Source of the DNA: Gadus chalcogrammus
Lineage: Eukaryota > Chordata > Actinopteri > Gadiformes > Gadidae
Direction: 5' to 3'
NCBI RefSeq assembly: GCF_026213295.1
Contig: NC_079427.1
Coordinates: 31,083,184 to 31,147,183, forward strand
Length of the DNA stretch: 64,000 nt
The stretch's first letter is position 1. Each line of letters opens with the position of its first letter. Both the position numbers and the translations under genes were made by a program. Shown in pieces: positions 9,668 to 20,464 of the stretch. The notes beneath the pieces were generated by a model. It was not told the DNA's origin and ran no database searches. It saw nothing but the letters and a program-made list of their open reading frames with translations.

Positions 9668-10843
9668 GGGTGGGTGGTTAATTATCTTTGATAAAGACAA
9701 TTTGCCATGTTAATTTAATGTACTGAGTTTCTCATGTCTAAAGAAAACTGAAAAAATATTTGTAAATATTTATTAAATAATAAGAAAAAAATTATAAAAA
9801 ATCTCAGGTATGATTTGGATTTTAAAATAAGCCATCAATTGAGATTTCAACTAAACTATTGTCTGTGTTTGGTGTGTCTAGTCTAACCCTGTATGTGGTC
9901 TGACCACATGCCAGCACCCTAAGATTAGGGGCCACTCACACTAGGGCCGCGGCCCCGTGCCCGAGCTCATTTGCATACTAAACTCTAGAACGTTTGGCTA
10001 GTGTGACCACGCCATCCGTATTCCAGCACGGAACAGCCCCTTGGCCACGGCACACTTGGGAGAGGTGTGCCGTGGCCAAAGTACGGATGCTAATGAGATG
10101 ACACGCGCACACGCACGGATATGCAACGTGAGCTGGATGACGTAGTCCTTGCGCGACCCTTCTTTCTTATAGGTCCATGCCTTCCTCCCCAAAACAAAAC
10201 AAAAAATAAAAAAATAAAAAATAAAATGACAGCTTGACGTAAAGACTAGACTAAAACTAAAATTAAAACAGGCCGCCAAAAACAAAATTAGCGGGAACCA
10301 TGCTTATTATGTCCAATGTTATTATTTACACTTATAGATAGTCTTATTAACACCAATTAAGGTTAATAAGCATATAATAAGTGTCTTGTTACCTATTAAC
10401 AAAGGTTTATTACAAGGACCTTAATATAAAGCGTTACCGCCAATTCTATTGATTTGTCTTTCAGAGCTTCTAAAGAATAAATTTGCTGATAAGATGAAGT
10501 CAGGCAGTAGCAAAGAGGGGAGGTTGTCCAGGTCGGGGCAGTCCAGCCGTATGGACTTGGAGTCGTCATTTCCCCATGAAAGAATTCGTAGCAGGTATGG
10601 TGAGTTGAAGTCTCCTAGTTGTAGGAGTTATAAGTCTACCTGTATAACTCCATATATCATGGTTGCTCACCAAATGAATACGTAGTTCATCTTTTTAACA
10701 TTTTATAACAGGTTTTATCTACAAGGCAATTAAATTAAGTTAAAACTTATTTCCCCGGCTCCATTCGTCTTTGTAAGGAAATCTTCTATTTTGTCTTTAT
10801 TATTTTGTCAGAATGCACCAAAATGCTTCTTTGTATGGGAAAA
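9668..10843 (+). repeat. Tandem duplication, first copy (carries linker exon 10465)
   Basis: This block from GGGTGGGTGGTTAATTATC to TATGGGAAAA is nearly identical to 11263-12428, apart from small indels in an A-rich stretch near 10195. Its close similarity points to a recent event. It also holds GC-rich sequence with the inverted motif TTGGCCACGGCACAC / GTGTGCCGTGGCCAA at about 10040-10080. Confidence 0.9.
10465..10599 (+). CDS. Ser-rich linker exon, copy 2
   Basis: It follows GATTTGTCTTTCAG and ends at GTGAGT, 135 bases, phase 1 at both ends. It reads ELLKNKFADKMKSGSSKEGR, then SRSGQSSRMDLESSFPHERI. Compared with the 12050 copy it has several amino-acid changes (for example KEGRLSRSGQ against GEGSLSRSGT) and none breaks the frame, which suggests both copies may still be usable. 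Confidence 0.6.
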
Positions 10844-11262
10844 GCCGCTCGTGTGTCAATGTGTGTATTAAACGATGTAAGTCGCTTTGGATAAAAGCGT
10901 CTGCTAATGCCCTAATTGTAAATGGGAATATTTAAGTTCTCATCTTGTTTTATTTGAGACCTTGAAACACGGCTCAAACTTACAATACATTGAGTACAAC
11001 TTTTGTAGCTTTACAAAAAGTATCTGCTACAACTTCTGTAAAAATGAATAAATAAAATATAAAAAATAAATGTTCCTGTTTTACAGAGGAAGCTTTACAA
11101 AAGAGTAACAAAAAAGTGCAATCTTACAACTCTAAAGTTGCATCAACTCATTGAATGAAACTACAACAGTCCACTGTGAAAATGAAAACTAACTGCGTAG
11201 CCTCTAACAATAGCCAATCATTCCTCATCCTCCATCCCCTCTCCCTCAACGTCCATCTCTTT
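10844..11262. repeat. 419-bp copy of 4373-4791 placed exactly between the duplicated blocks
   Basis: The segment runs from GCCGCTCGTGTGTCAATG to AACGTCCATCTCTTT and matches 4373-4791 over 419 bases with no length change and at least one substitution (AACACT to AACAAT). It abuts both duplicate blocks with no spacer, so it looks like filler copied in when the tandem duplication formed. Confidence 0.9.
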
Positions 11263-12428
11263 GGGTGGGTGGTTAATTATCTTTGATAAAGACAATTTGC
11301 CATGTTAATTTAATGTACTGAGTTTCTCATGTCTAAAGAAAACTGAAAAAAATATTTGTAAATATTTATTAAATAATAACAAAAAAATTATAAAAAATCT
11401 CAGGTATGATTTGGATTTTAAAATAAGCCATCAATTGAGATTTCAACTAAACTATTGTCTGTGTTTGGTGTGTCTAGTCTAACCCTGTATGTGGTCTGAC
11501 CACATGCCAGCACCATAAGATTAGGGGCCACTCACACTAGGGCCGCGGCCCCGTGCCCGAGCTCATTTGCATACTAAACTCTAGAACGTTTGGCTAGTGT
11601 GACCACGCCATCCGTATTCCAGCACGGAACAGCCCCTTGGCCACGGCACACTTGGGAGAGGTGTGCCGTGGCCAAAGTACGGATGCTAATGAGATGACAC
11701 GCGCACACGCACGGATATGCAACGTGAGCTGGATGACGTAGTCCTTGCGCGACCCTTCTTTCTTTATAGGTCCATGCCTTCCTCCCCATAATAAAAAAAT
11801 AAAAACTAAAATGACAGCTTGACGTAAAGACTAGACTAAAACTAAAATTAAAACAGGCCGCCAAAAACAAAATTAGCGGGAACCATGCTTATTATGTCCA
11901 ATGTTATTATTTACACTTATAGATAGTCTTATTAACACCAATTAAGGTTAATAAGCATATAATAAGTGTCTTATTACCTATTAACAAAGGTTTATTACAA
12001 GGACCTTAATATAAAGCGTTACCGCCAATTCTATTGATTTGTCTTTCAGAGCTTCTAAAGAATAAATTTGCTGATCTGACGACGTCAGGCAGTAGCGGAG
12101 AGGGGAGCTTGTCCAGGTCGGGGACGTCCAGCCCTATGGACTTGGGGTCGTCATTTCCCCATGAAAGAAGTCGTAGCAGGCATGGTGAGTTGAAGTCTCC
12201 TAGTTGTAGGAGTTATAAGTCTACCTGTATAACTCCATATATCATGGTTGCTCACCAAATGAATACGTAGTTCATCTTTTTAACATTTTATAACAGGTTT
12301 TATTGACAAGGCAATTAAATTAAGTTAAAACTTATTTCCCCGGCTCCATTCGTCTTTGTAAGGAAATCTTCTATTTTGTCTTTATTATTTTGTCAGAATG
12401 CACCAAAATGCTTCTTTGTATGGGAAAA
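11263..12428 (+). repeat. Tandem duplication, second copy (carries linker exon 12050)
   Basis: It is the second copy of the 9668-10843 block, beginning at the same GGGTGGGTGG and ending at TGGGAAAA. The exon-to-exon spacing between copies is 1585 bases. Confidence 0.9.
12050..12184 (+). CDS. Ser-rich linker exon, copy 3
   Basis: It follows GATTTGTCTTTCAG and ends at GTGAGT, 135 bases, phase 1 at both ends. It reads ELLKNKFADLTTSGSSGEGS, then LSRSGTSSPMDLGSSFPHER. It is the linker copy closest to the FIIND of unit 2 and could splice directly to the acidic exon at 13043 or to 13293. Confidence 0.6.
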
Positions 12429-12429
12429 T

Positions 12430-12528
12430 CACAAAAAAATCTTCGGGGTTGCCCCCAGACCCCCCTACAGGGGTTTGGTTTACAAGCTTTCAGCCCCCCC
12501 TAAAATAAAATTCACCAGCCGCCACTGA
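12430..12528. repeat. MITE end remnant
   Basis: It ends in TTCACCAGCCGCCACTG, the complement of a widespread fish element end (CAGTGGCGGCTGGTGAA). The matching left end was not found nearby. Confidence 0.5.
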
Positions 12529-12539
12529 ATATATGTAAT

Positions 12540-12840
12540 TTTTTTTAAACATAAAATGATTTAGTTATAATATTATAAGTAGACATGTAGCTTTTATTCA
12601 ATTATCGTGATAGCAAGATCTGTATGCTAGAGCGTGCACTGCGCAGCCCTGCAATGCGTAGGCAGAAGAAAAAAAAAGTCACCCGATTGAAATGCATTGA
12701 TTTAATATTGAATTAATTTAATATAAAAAATATATATAAAAAATAAAAATATATATACCGGGTATATATATATACACAAATATTTAGACCATGTAGCTTT
12801 TATTCAATTATCGTTATAACAAGATCTGTAGCCATATGTC
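12540..12840. repeat. AT-rich interspersed repeat (TAGCTTTTATTCAATTATCG family)
   Basis: TAGCTTTTATTCAATTATCG occurs twice here (about 12590 and 12796). Inverted copies (GATAATTGAATAAAAGCTA and variants) lie at about 56039, 56222 and 57058. Several copies carry GAGCGTGCACTGCGCAGCCC and ATGCATTGATTTAATATTGAATTAATT. It is probably a MITE family. Confidence 0.6.
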
Positions 12841-12899
12841 TCCATGATTGGTTGAGTGCTTTCAGACATTTCAGAGTTTGATTAATCACCCGTTCACAG

Positions 12900-12966
12900 G
12901 GCCGAGTCTCACCGAAGACACAGCAAGCATGTCTTTGATGGAGTCATGGTCATGGTTCTGCTGATT
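12900..12966 (+). pseudogene. Broken copy of the acidic TED linker exon
   Basis: After CGTTCACAG the sequence matches the exon at 55409 (SLTEDTASM). It then runs through a deletion junction to a stop (TGGTTCTGCTGA), losing the CEEEDCSDS part and its donor. The downstream CACGCTACATACCTCC sequence matches intron at about 54525. It is probably skipped in unit 2. Confidence 0.55.
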
Positions 12967-13042
12967 CTTCTCACACGCTACATACCTCCAGGCTTCTCAA
13001 TGCCTCCATCTTTATCTCTCTTCGGCTTTGTCTTTTTGCCAG

Positions 13043-13075
13043 ATGCCAGTGCTGAGATTGATGAAGCTGATGAAG
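13043..13075 (+). CDS. Acidic micro-exon (DASAEIDEADE)
   Basis: It follows TTTTTGCCAG and ends at GTGAGC, 33 bases, phase 1 at both ends, reading (D)ASAEIDEADE. It is homologous to the 42-base exon at 54594, and the intron just downstream matches in both (TTGAGTCTCAATGACGAGG). It is a short acidic spacer just ahead of the FIIND. Confidence 0.6.
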
Positions 13076-13292
13076 GTGAGCAGTTTCACTCTACCATTGA
13101 ACTTTGAGTCTCAATGACGAGGTGAAGTATTTCACTGGGCGTTAAAAAATACATCCAGGTTCACTGAACCAGGAATGCTGCCTGCCAGTGTATCATGAGG
13201 CCAACTGTTATTGGAGGGCTTAATGTACACATTATTCTTACACTGGACATGCTGTCGGTTTTGTTACTGACAGTTATTATTTATCCTGACAG

Positions 13293-13342
13293 AGGAGATG
13301 CACTTCAAGACACATTGTGAAAAATGTAAAGCAGCTCAGCAG
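13293..13342 (+). CDS. FIIND lead-in exon 1 (unit 2)
   Basis: It follows TCCTGACAG and ends at GTGAAT, 50 bases, entering in phase 1 and leaving in phase 0. It reads (E)EMHFKTHCEKCKAAQQ. The unit 3 counterpart (29960-30009) differs at only a few residues, and both sit the same distance upstream of the ZU5 exon. The CxxC may be incidental. Confidence 0.7.
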
Positions 13343-13456
13343 GTGAATTTCAACAAAATGTATTCCTTTACTTTAACTGTACATTACATAAATAGCTTAA
13401 AGTTAAGAAATGACAAGTATTGCTTTTTATTGTTGTTTGCTTCTGCTTTTTTACAG

Positions 13457-13509
13457 AGTCCTGAGTATGAGAAGGTTACCCCAACGAAGATTTCTAAGTG
13501 GAGCTTTGA
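13457..13509 (+). CDS. FIIND lead-in exon 2 (unit 2)
   Basis: It follows TTTTTTACAG and ends at GTGAGT, reading SPEYEKVTPTKISKWSF with a split codon completed by the ZU5 exon. The pattern SPEYxxVTPxxxSKW is the start of the ZU5 part of FIIND domains. The unit 3 counterpart is 30117-30169. Confidence 0.75.
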
Positions 13510-13652
13510 GTGAGTGACATTCGGTCCTGACATCCGTCCCATGGTGTTATCAGAATAACATGGTCCCCAACCACAAACAGATTATATTGTAATGTGTGTA
13601 TGCGTGTGCGGGTTTGCGTACGTGCGTACGTGTGTGTGTGTGTGTGCGTTAG

Positions 13653-13873
13653 GGTACAGCTGGAAGGCGAGGGGACCTATGAGTGTTCGGCTACAGGTCT
13701 GGTGTTTGAAGTGTCGGAGCAGGCTCTGGTCCGCTACTCGGTCCTGTCCTGGTTCCAATTCTCTGAGTTCCTCCAAGACTCCTGGAGGCCTGCTGGATCG
13801 ATTTATGATGTGGATGTGGAGGATCCATCTGTGCTCAAGTTTATCCATTTCCCACACTCTCTGTGCCTTGCTG
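13653..13873 (+). CDS. FIIND ZU5 subdomain exon (unit 2, NLRP1/CARD8-like)
   Basis: The ZU5 half of the function-to-find domain, which in NLRP1 and CARD8 self-cleaves and holds the C-terminal CARD fragment inactive until the N-terminal part is degraded. The exon gives 73 whole codons: VQLEGEGTYECSATGLVFEV, then SVLSW, RPAGSIYDVDV and FIHFPHSLCLA. The GTYECSxTGLxF, AGxxYDVxV and LHLPHxxCL-type ending are family hallmarks. The acceptor (GTGCGTTAG) follows a TG repeat and has almost no pyrimidine tract. The donor GTAAGA is good and leaves phase 1, matching the UPA exon. Confidence 0.9.
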
Positions 13874-14393
13874 GTAAGAACATACTCTGACTGTGAAGAG
13901 GAGGGGATTCATAGGCTGAATACTCTGTGTGCATGGCAGCTTTGGCAGTGTTTTGTTGAACATTTTGGTTATTTCTTGGTTGGGCTGACTTACTCAGATC
14001 ATATTGACTTTTGAAACTCGATATAACATAAATATTATTTCAGTATTCGTTATTTTCCTAAAATATTCTGGACTTTTGAATTTCTGAATACACAAAATAG
14101 GCAAAGCAATTCCATTTTTCTTATATTTTATTATTTAAGTCATTCTAGATTGTATGTGCCATTACCATGGAACTTGCCATGACTCCCAGTTTAGTTTTGC
14201 TCTTTTTTTCATATTTTACAAGATCCCTGCTTATTTTTAAATTCAATCTGGATTAGAAAATTGTTGCTGGAACCACTTGTAATATAATGTTTATTGTTTT
14301 ACTTTCACATGTATTTCTCCAGACTTATGAGCGTCTATGTGTATACTGGCTATCATAATTTCCCAACAGGCTTGTATGCTAACGTTTCCACAG

Positions 14394-14647
14394 AACCAGA
14401 GCATGAGCTGAGCTTCAGTGTTCTGCATGTAAAGGAACGCCATGCCTTTGAGTCGACGGTGGACTTCACGGCGAGCCATGTTAAATGGCGCGCAACCTCG
14501 CTTTCTCCTGTGGGCCCCATCATTCCGAGGCGTCAGCATGTGAAGCACCACGCTTTGGTGCTGATTTACAAGGAGCTGAACAAATACCAGGAGAAGATAT
14601 TCACCTTTCACGTGTATTTGGTCTCGAACAACGACTCTGAGATCAAG
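14394..14647 (+). CDS. FIIND UPA exon with autocleavage site (unit 2)
   Basis: It reads EPEHELSFSVLHVKERHAF, then VDFTASHVKW and SLSPVGPIIP, and ends EIK before GTGAAA. FIIND self-cleavage in NLRP1 uses a His and Glu upstream of a Ser in an (F)S-P-x-G motif. Here the Ser of SPVG, a Glu 18 residues before it and a His 26 before it are all present. The residue before the Ser is Leu rather than Phe. An upstream in-frame AG (exon from 14370) would add GLYANVST. Starting at 14394 gives a spacing closer to mammalian FIINDs, so I chose it. Confidence 0.9.
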
Positions 14648-15003
14648 GTGAAAAGCAAAATGGACCAACGAGTCAGTAATGGGACGATAGTCCCTGTGTG
14701 TGATAAACAGATTCATAGACTGACAGACTAGACTTAAATGAGCCAAGCTGTGCTAGACCAAGCTGGGATAACTGGGCTAAAATGGGAGAGAGTAAAATAG
14801 GCTGGACTGGGCTAGGCTAGACTGCACTAGGCTAGGCGAGGTAACTCAGTTTAATATCCTCTCTTGAGGGTTCATCTGTCTTTCCGTTTCTGTGATTTGC
14901 TGTATTGAAAATAAATAACGTCTCCCATAATAATACCTCCCTCTCACTCTTCCTCCTTCTCTCCATCTCCGACCATTTGTTCCTGCACATCCTGTGGGTG
15001 CAG

Positions 15004-15129
15004 GCTATTGAAGAACAGGTGTTGAAATCCACGAAGAAATGGATCAAGATTGACAAACCGGACGCCTGTACGCTGAAAGAGAAGGTCTACCACCTCACAA
15101 GCAAGCCAGAAGGGACAATTGAACCTTGG
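15004..15129 (+). CDS. FIIND UPA exon 2 (unit 2)
   Basis: It follows GGGTGCAG and ends at GTATAT, 42 codons, phase 0 at both ends. It reads AIEEQVLKSTKKWIKIDKPD, then TLKEKVYHLTSKPEGTIEPW. The amphipathic AIEEQ helix and the PxxxxTLxxxxYxLxSxPEG strand pair belong to the UPA fold. The counterpart is 31599-31724. Confidence 0.85.
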
Positions 15130-15262
15130 GTATATGTGTTGTGCTGCCATTTATTCTCATTTACATGTAATTAATCCTGCAAGGAAAGGTTTTGTGCAAT
15201 TCAAAAAGAGAAATGTGTGTGTGGGTGTGCGTGCGTGTGTTTTTGTGTTTTTGTGCAAGCAG

Positions 15263-15416
15263 AAACTAGGATTCACCACAGAAGTGTTACCGCGCAAGCA
15301 CTTTTCTGAAGCATACTTCGGTGAGCGTCCTCCTTTCAGATTGTTTCTCATGGACTCTGTGAAAAAAAGTAGAAGAAACTGTGAAGAACCTTTGTGGTCT
15401 GCTACAATCAGAGAAG
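15263..15416 (+). CDS. FIIND UPA exon 3 (unit 2)
   Basis: It follows GCAAGCAG and ends at GTAACC, phase 0 to phase 1. It reads KLGFTTEVLPRKHFSEAYFG, then RPPFRLFLMD and EEPLWSATIREG. PPFxLFLMD...LWxAxIxxGD is the usual C-terminal strand set of UPA. The counterpart is 31895-32030. Confidence 0.85.
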
Positions 15417-15500
15417 GTAACCATCGACACAATTTGAATTTGTTTTGTGGTTCACATCTTAAGACTCATGACACATGATCCTTTCTATGGCAAATCCTAG

Positions 15501-15563
15501 GTGATGTGAACTGCGAGGAATTTATTCCGACGAAGATCGAGGTGGCCAACATCGGACAGAAAG
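15501..15563 (+). CDS. Post-FIIND linker exon (unit 2)
   Basis: It follows AAATCCTAG and ends at GTACAT, 63 bases, phase 1 at both ends. It reads (G)DVNCEEFIPTKIEVANIGQK. The GD at the start closes the UPA domain. The counterpart in unit 3 (32117) has diverged strongly after GD. Confidence 0.65.
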
Positions 15564-16670
15564 GTACATTATTTCTTTGTGGTGTTGTGTTCTTTGGATC
15601 ATTGTTAGTGTTCCATACTCGGAAATGTATGCTCCACAAGTCGCGGGCCTGATCAAATCATCGTACGTATGTTTGACACCCCTGCTCTAGAGTTTCTGAC
15701 CTCTTCTGGGTCCTGCTCGGTTTAGATATGGAGTAGGCGTGGCCTTTATGACGTGATACGTGCTCTGATTGGCTATGGTTGTGAGAGCCCGCCTCCTGTT
15801 TTCATCATGTGTGAAGGTGCTGCCATCTTGTGGCCGTGAGCAGTTATTACAGTTTATATGTTTGGTCCTGCTCCCCTTGTGGCTATGCGCAGTTATTGCA
15901 GCTTATATGTTTGGTGCTGCTCCCTTGTATGGGGTCAGGACAGTCTCATTAATAATGAATGCACAGAGAAGGATTCACAAATGTATTTTGTGATTTATAT
16001 AAATCCATAAAAAAACAATAAGTTTCACATATACATTTCTGATCCACACACAAATGGGTCTTGTTTTAAATAATTGTAATGTAAATCCATAAATATATTG
16101 ATAAATATATAGCAATTTTCATCAAAGATGTATTTGGATGTTGTTACATTTATATACAAACTGTTAAACTTGAATTGACAAGACGCTTTTCATTTGTGAA
16201 CTTGTTTGCATTTGTGTGTGAACTGGTCTGTATTTATCTGTGGATTTTGAGACTCTCCTAACGTGGCTGGATTCACAAATTCTTTTCAACAAGTAACTCT
16301 CTGTAGACAATCAGATGCATCCCTCATTTTCAGCCATATATTTGCGTCACAAATCGGATAGAAGGATTATTAGGCAAGTTGAATCAGCCGACGAGCGGGG
16401 CTGCCCTGGGACCAGCGCCCAAAGTTTAACATATTTTAACTTTTATGCACGGTGAAAAAACTTCAGAAAGTGCAATGCGCATCTCAACGCTGCTCTGAAC
16501 CGATCCTACTGATCAGAGTTCAAGAAGGTTTCCACAATGAAAGGTTCAAGCCTTCAGGTGCGCAATTCAGAAAACTGCGAGGAGATGAGGAAAGCAAAGC
16601 TTAAATTAGTTGTGGCTGGCTATATGCTACAGCTAGGGCCTATCGTCTAACTTTATTTACTCTCCAACAG
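15564..16670. other. Intron with transposon ends
   Basis: The end of an hAT-like repeat (GTATGTTTGACACCCCTGCTCTA) is at about 15665-15690. AATCGGATAGAAGGATTATTAGGCAAGTT near 16355 is related to intron sequence upstream of the exons at 54904 and 55809, so a decayed counterpart of those linker exons may have stood here. No exon was recognised. Confidence 0.45.
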
Positions 16671-16753
16671 TCTTGGATCCTCTGCCAATGTCCCCAGCTG
16701 CTGGAGAAGGGACATCTGATTTCCAATCTTCACCTCACCTCACTCTGGCGCAT
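16671..16753 (+). CDS. Ser/Pro linker exon (unit 2)
   Basis: It follows TCTCCAACAG and ends at GTACGT, 83 bases, entering in phase 1 and leaving in phase 0. It reads LDPLPMSPAAGEGTSDFQSS, then PHLTLAH. The unusual phase 1-to-0 pattern matches exactly the phase-0 entry of the next candidate exon (19508), which supports both. It probably carries the chain from FIIND towards the CARD. Confidence 0.5.
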
Positions 16754-17185
16754 GTACGTTCAGCCAACTATTTGTGGTCTCTGTGTAATTGATAATACAT
16801 TATATTGTCATTATTTTTCTTCTTGGGCTTTATTCTTCTTTCTTCCCAATACTTTAGCACTCTGTTCCTCCCACGTATTTTTAGCTAGAGACTCATTGTG
16901 GTGTATGAAAAAACATATTTGCTTGGAATCACTAGTTTTCTAACTAAAATAATGCCTATTTTTAACTTTTAATACCTTACATTTTATAATAGAATCTCTG
17001 GCACTTTGTTCAAACATCTAACAAATCGACACACTTGTATCTTCAAAGAAAAAGATTTTGGATGTATACTATCTACTATCTTTTAGAATCTACAGTTTAA
17101 TTTAAAACCCGCTTCGTATGTTTTCTCCCTGCTTCTGAAATGCGCAAACATCTCCGCCCAGCGCTCAAATTCCTGTGCGAACATC

Positions 17186-18238
17186 CAGGGCTGGACTGGG
17201 ACCAAAAAATGGCCCTGGCATTTTTGGCCATGGCAGCCCAGTATGATTATTTATACGACATGCGGAGGCACGCAACAGAGCAGAGGATATATCCGCATAT
17301 TGTGCTGTTTCAACAATTAAAATAAAGTAGCCTACATGGAAGAGAGTAACCATGTTAAAAAATGTATACGCTCTTTACCTATACTTGCAGAGACTTTTGC
17401 AGCTAGGTCAAATCTCCTCTGAAATGACTAATTGTGGTGTTAGCTAAAATAGCCACTTTGACCTGGCTCTATAGATGACTGTGTAAAACATGGTGTCATA
17501 ACGCAGGCAGCTAGCTGTTAGCAAACTACACGTATACTGTGTTAAAATTTAGCACGCTAGCTAAGCATATAATTTTGGATCAACATAACTTAATTTTCAA
17601 CTTCTTACCGCAACATCGCCTGAGCCCAGCGCCATCTATCGCTGCTCTTGGTCGCGGCCGCCATTCAATCCCCTCTCCATCCCCACCACCGACATGCTGC
17701 TTGGCCTCCGACGCCGCAATTTCCAATGTAGTAGGTGGCGGTGCTAATAAAGACGGGCCAGCTGTCGCAGCAAACATGTCCGATATTTTTGCACATTTTG
17801 CACCGTTTTCCTCTAGGGCTTGCCTTTTTTTTTATCTCAGACTTTTTTCCGCACCTCCTTTCCGTTTCTTCTCCATTTTTCTGTCAGTTAGTGACGTGAC
17901 TGATTGACTGATTTACAGCCGAAGCACAAGGGGCGGGACTTCGGCCCTATGCTGTGTGTGTGATAGGGCCAGGGCCAGCACAGAACCAATCATAATGAGT
18001 TATGGCCTGGGCCAAAGTTTTATTAAACTTTCAGGTAAAGTTGACAGCCCGCACGACCGAGAGGTAAGGAACGGACCTCGGCCCTCGGCTGTGAGACATG
18101 GCCGGGCCGGGTCAGGTCCATTAAATAAAAATATATAATAATAATAATAAAATAAAGAGTGTCAAGTAAACCTCGTCGGCCCAAAAAGGCCTGCCAGCCT
18201 ACCGGGTAATGGTACGCCCGATGCCCAGGCCAGCCCTG
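17186..18238. mobile_element. hAT element with 8-bp target-site duplication
   Basis: The ends are CAGGGCTGGACTGGG and CCCAGGCCAGCCCTG, terminal inverted repeats of the same type as the 5462 element. The flanks CGAACATC (17178-17185) and CGACCATC (18239-18246) agree at 7 of 8 bases. It holds no transposase that I can recognise. A GC-rich stretch lies at about 17620-17780. Confidence 0.8.
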
Positions 18239-19507
18239 CGACCATCGCTGTTGCGTATGCCCTCACGGATGATGGTTTTGTTGAACGAGTTATCGGGCTA
18301 TAATAAGACCACGTCGGCTATGTAATTGCTGAAACAGGGGACATTTCATAGTGGTTGGTGGAAACCGGGATATGTTCGCTTTCCGACAGGCTTTTGTCGG
18401 GACTCGGGAAACACAGGTCAAAATCGGGACCGTAAATGTGGTTCTGGGTCTGAGAGCTGTGCTCGCGTAGCCTCTATTCTTCCTGGTTAGTAGCCTACCC
18501 TGTGGTCGAATCATCGGATTGGCTGGTGGACGTGACGTCATGACAAAGAGGCAAGAGCAGATGTCATTTAAAGCCACAACGCTGTGAATAGGCAAAGTTC
18601 ATGCTGCAACCACCACTGCGACGCCAAGACGATATTATTATTATATTATTTTATTGTTAAACATTAGTTACACCTCGTTATTAAGTAAATGTAGTTTTTA
18701 AGGTGCGGCCACACTGAACGCATTACGCGCGTTAGAATACGCCTGTAACGCTATACATTATCCCGCTTATTACAAGGCTACTTGCCAGAACGAAAAAATA
18801 ACTTGGTGTGTCTTCAGCAGAGAAATAGTCTGCCAAAGACGTTGACGTCGCATAGCAACCGAAGACGCTGGGGTTGACAAGTTACCGGACTACTACCCAT
18901 GCAAGTGAACGGAGCGTTCCACGGCATCAAGAAGACCCGTGTAATAAAGGCCTATAATATTTCTGTTTATGGCATAGATTTATCCTCAGATGAGGCCAAT
19001 AAAGCAATGATTAAAAAAAACACCACAAATGCTCGATCAAAGGCCCGGCCCAAACCGGCCCGAGGATAGTGGTGGGAAATACCAGCCCGACCCACTCGGG
19101 CAGAGAATCTAAACTCTAGTGCATGACATCCTCCGCAGGTGCTCACAGCTGGGTGAGTTTCAGCACACACTGAAACTATGTCGTCCATGTTGTTTCTGCT
19201 TCTGTGCGTCCTCCGTCTCTCTGCCAGTGACATCGGGTAAAGCTCAATGCTGATTGGCTATTGCAGCTAAGCTTCACGCGTAGGCGCGTCAAAAGTCAAT
19301 TTTTTGAACTCTGCGCGTTAGTGAGTTGGGCGCGTTGGGTGCGTTGTTTAGGTGCGTAAAACGCATCTAACGTCAATAGTTCCCAATGCAAAAATGCTGA
19401 TTTTCAACGCCTCTGACGCGCGAAACGCTTTCAGTATGGCTGTACCTTATATGCAGTATAATGATTGGACTTAATATAGTATGGATGAACTGTATGTTTC
19501 AAAACAG
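18239..19507. other. Intron filled with interspersed repeats
   Basis: A copy of the ATTATCCCGC / GACGCTGGGGTTGA repeat family lies at about 18750-18945. GCGTT-rich sequence at about 18710-18760 and 19270-19440 (CACACTGAACGCATTACGCGCG and its rough inverse) looks like the two ends of a MITE. No exon was recognised. Confidence 0.5.
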
Positions 19508-19580
19508 CCGGCAGAACAAGCAACATCCAGCAACACATCCAGCCCTCCAGCTACTTCCAGTGAAGCAAAAACGGCAGAAG
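19508..19580 (+). CDS. Ser/Thr/Pro-rich linker exon before the CARD (unit 2)
   Basis: It follows TTTCAAAACAG and ends at GTGAGT, reading PAEQATSSNTSSPPATSSEA, then KTAE with one base over. It enters in phase 0 and leaves in phase 1, as the CARD exon needs. The exon and its donor side (GTGAGTTG, then GCATGTTACAGCTGCAGTTATGTAACT) match the exon at 62493, which also precedes a CARD exon. This mucin-like stretch is probably a flexible tether between UPA and CARD. Confidence 0.65.
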
Positions 19581-20464
19581 GTGAGTTGAGTTAATTGCAT
19601 GTTACAGCTGCAGTTATGTAACTGATGAAATAATCCGGACCCATTTATGCTGTAATTCTATCAAATATTCACAATCAGTCATGGACATACGTGTCTCACC
19701 CTGTTCATCTGGACAATGTCTTGTCCATTTTTCCAGAAATTGATGCTAGGGAATCTATTAATTAGACTATTATGTTAGACTGCAACCATCTATATGTATT
19801 CAAGTTGCTACAGTGCACATACAATCTAGAATGACTTATCCATCGAAAAACAATTGAACCCAAGATTCTTGACCTTATTTCACTGATTTAATTCAGTGGT
19901 TCCCAAACTCACATCATGTATCATAAACTATACCCCCTTGGACACTCTCCATCCTACTGTGTACCGCAGCTCCACCGACAGCTCACCAGAATGTTTTTTG
20001 TCTGTAATTCATCTGCTTTACAAAAATATAATGCAAAGAATTCCCTCAGGCTGGGTATCACGGCCAATTTCCTAAATCGATTCAAATTTGATTCATAAGG
20101 TTCTGAGTCGATTAATCACGATTTGATTCAATTCGATTTAAACAGGTTTTAAGTGCAGACATGTAAATTGGACTCTTTAAACTTGAGCTGTAAACAAAAC
20201 TTTCTCAAGTCTCAAAAGTGTTATTATTTTGAAATTAGAAATTAGAAAAGGAATTGCAAATGAAAGTGTACATGAACTACAACTACAACTACAACATCAC
20301 TGGGGAAAAATCGATCTCATTCCCTATGAATCGATATTGCGATATTCCCTATGAATCGATATGTGAAATAGTATATTTTTGCCAAACGTCTGAGGCTTGC
20401 CTGACTTAGCCACTCTATAACTGACCATGTAAGACGCTAGCACTGCCTTCCTAAAAGTATCTGA
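19581..20464. other. Intron with ATCGATT-rich repeat
   Basis: No exon was seen. Several ATCGAT/GATTCGATT motifs at about 20060-20370 look like remnants of a repeat family. Confidence 0.4.
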
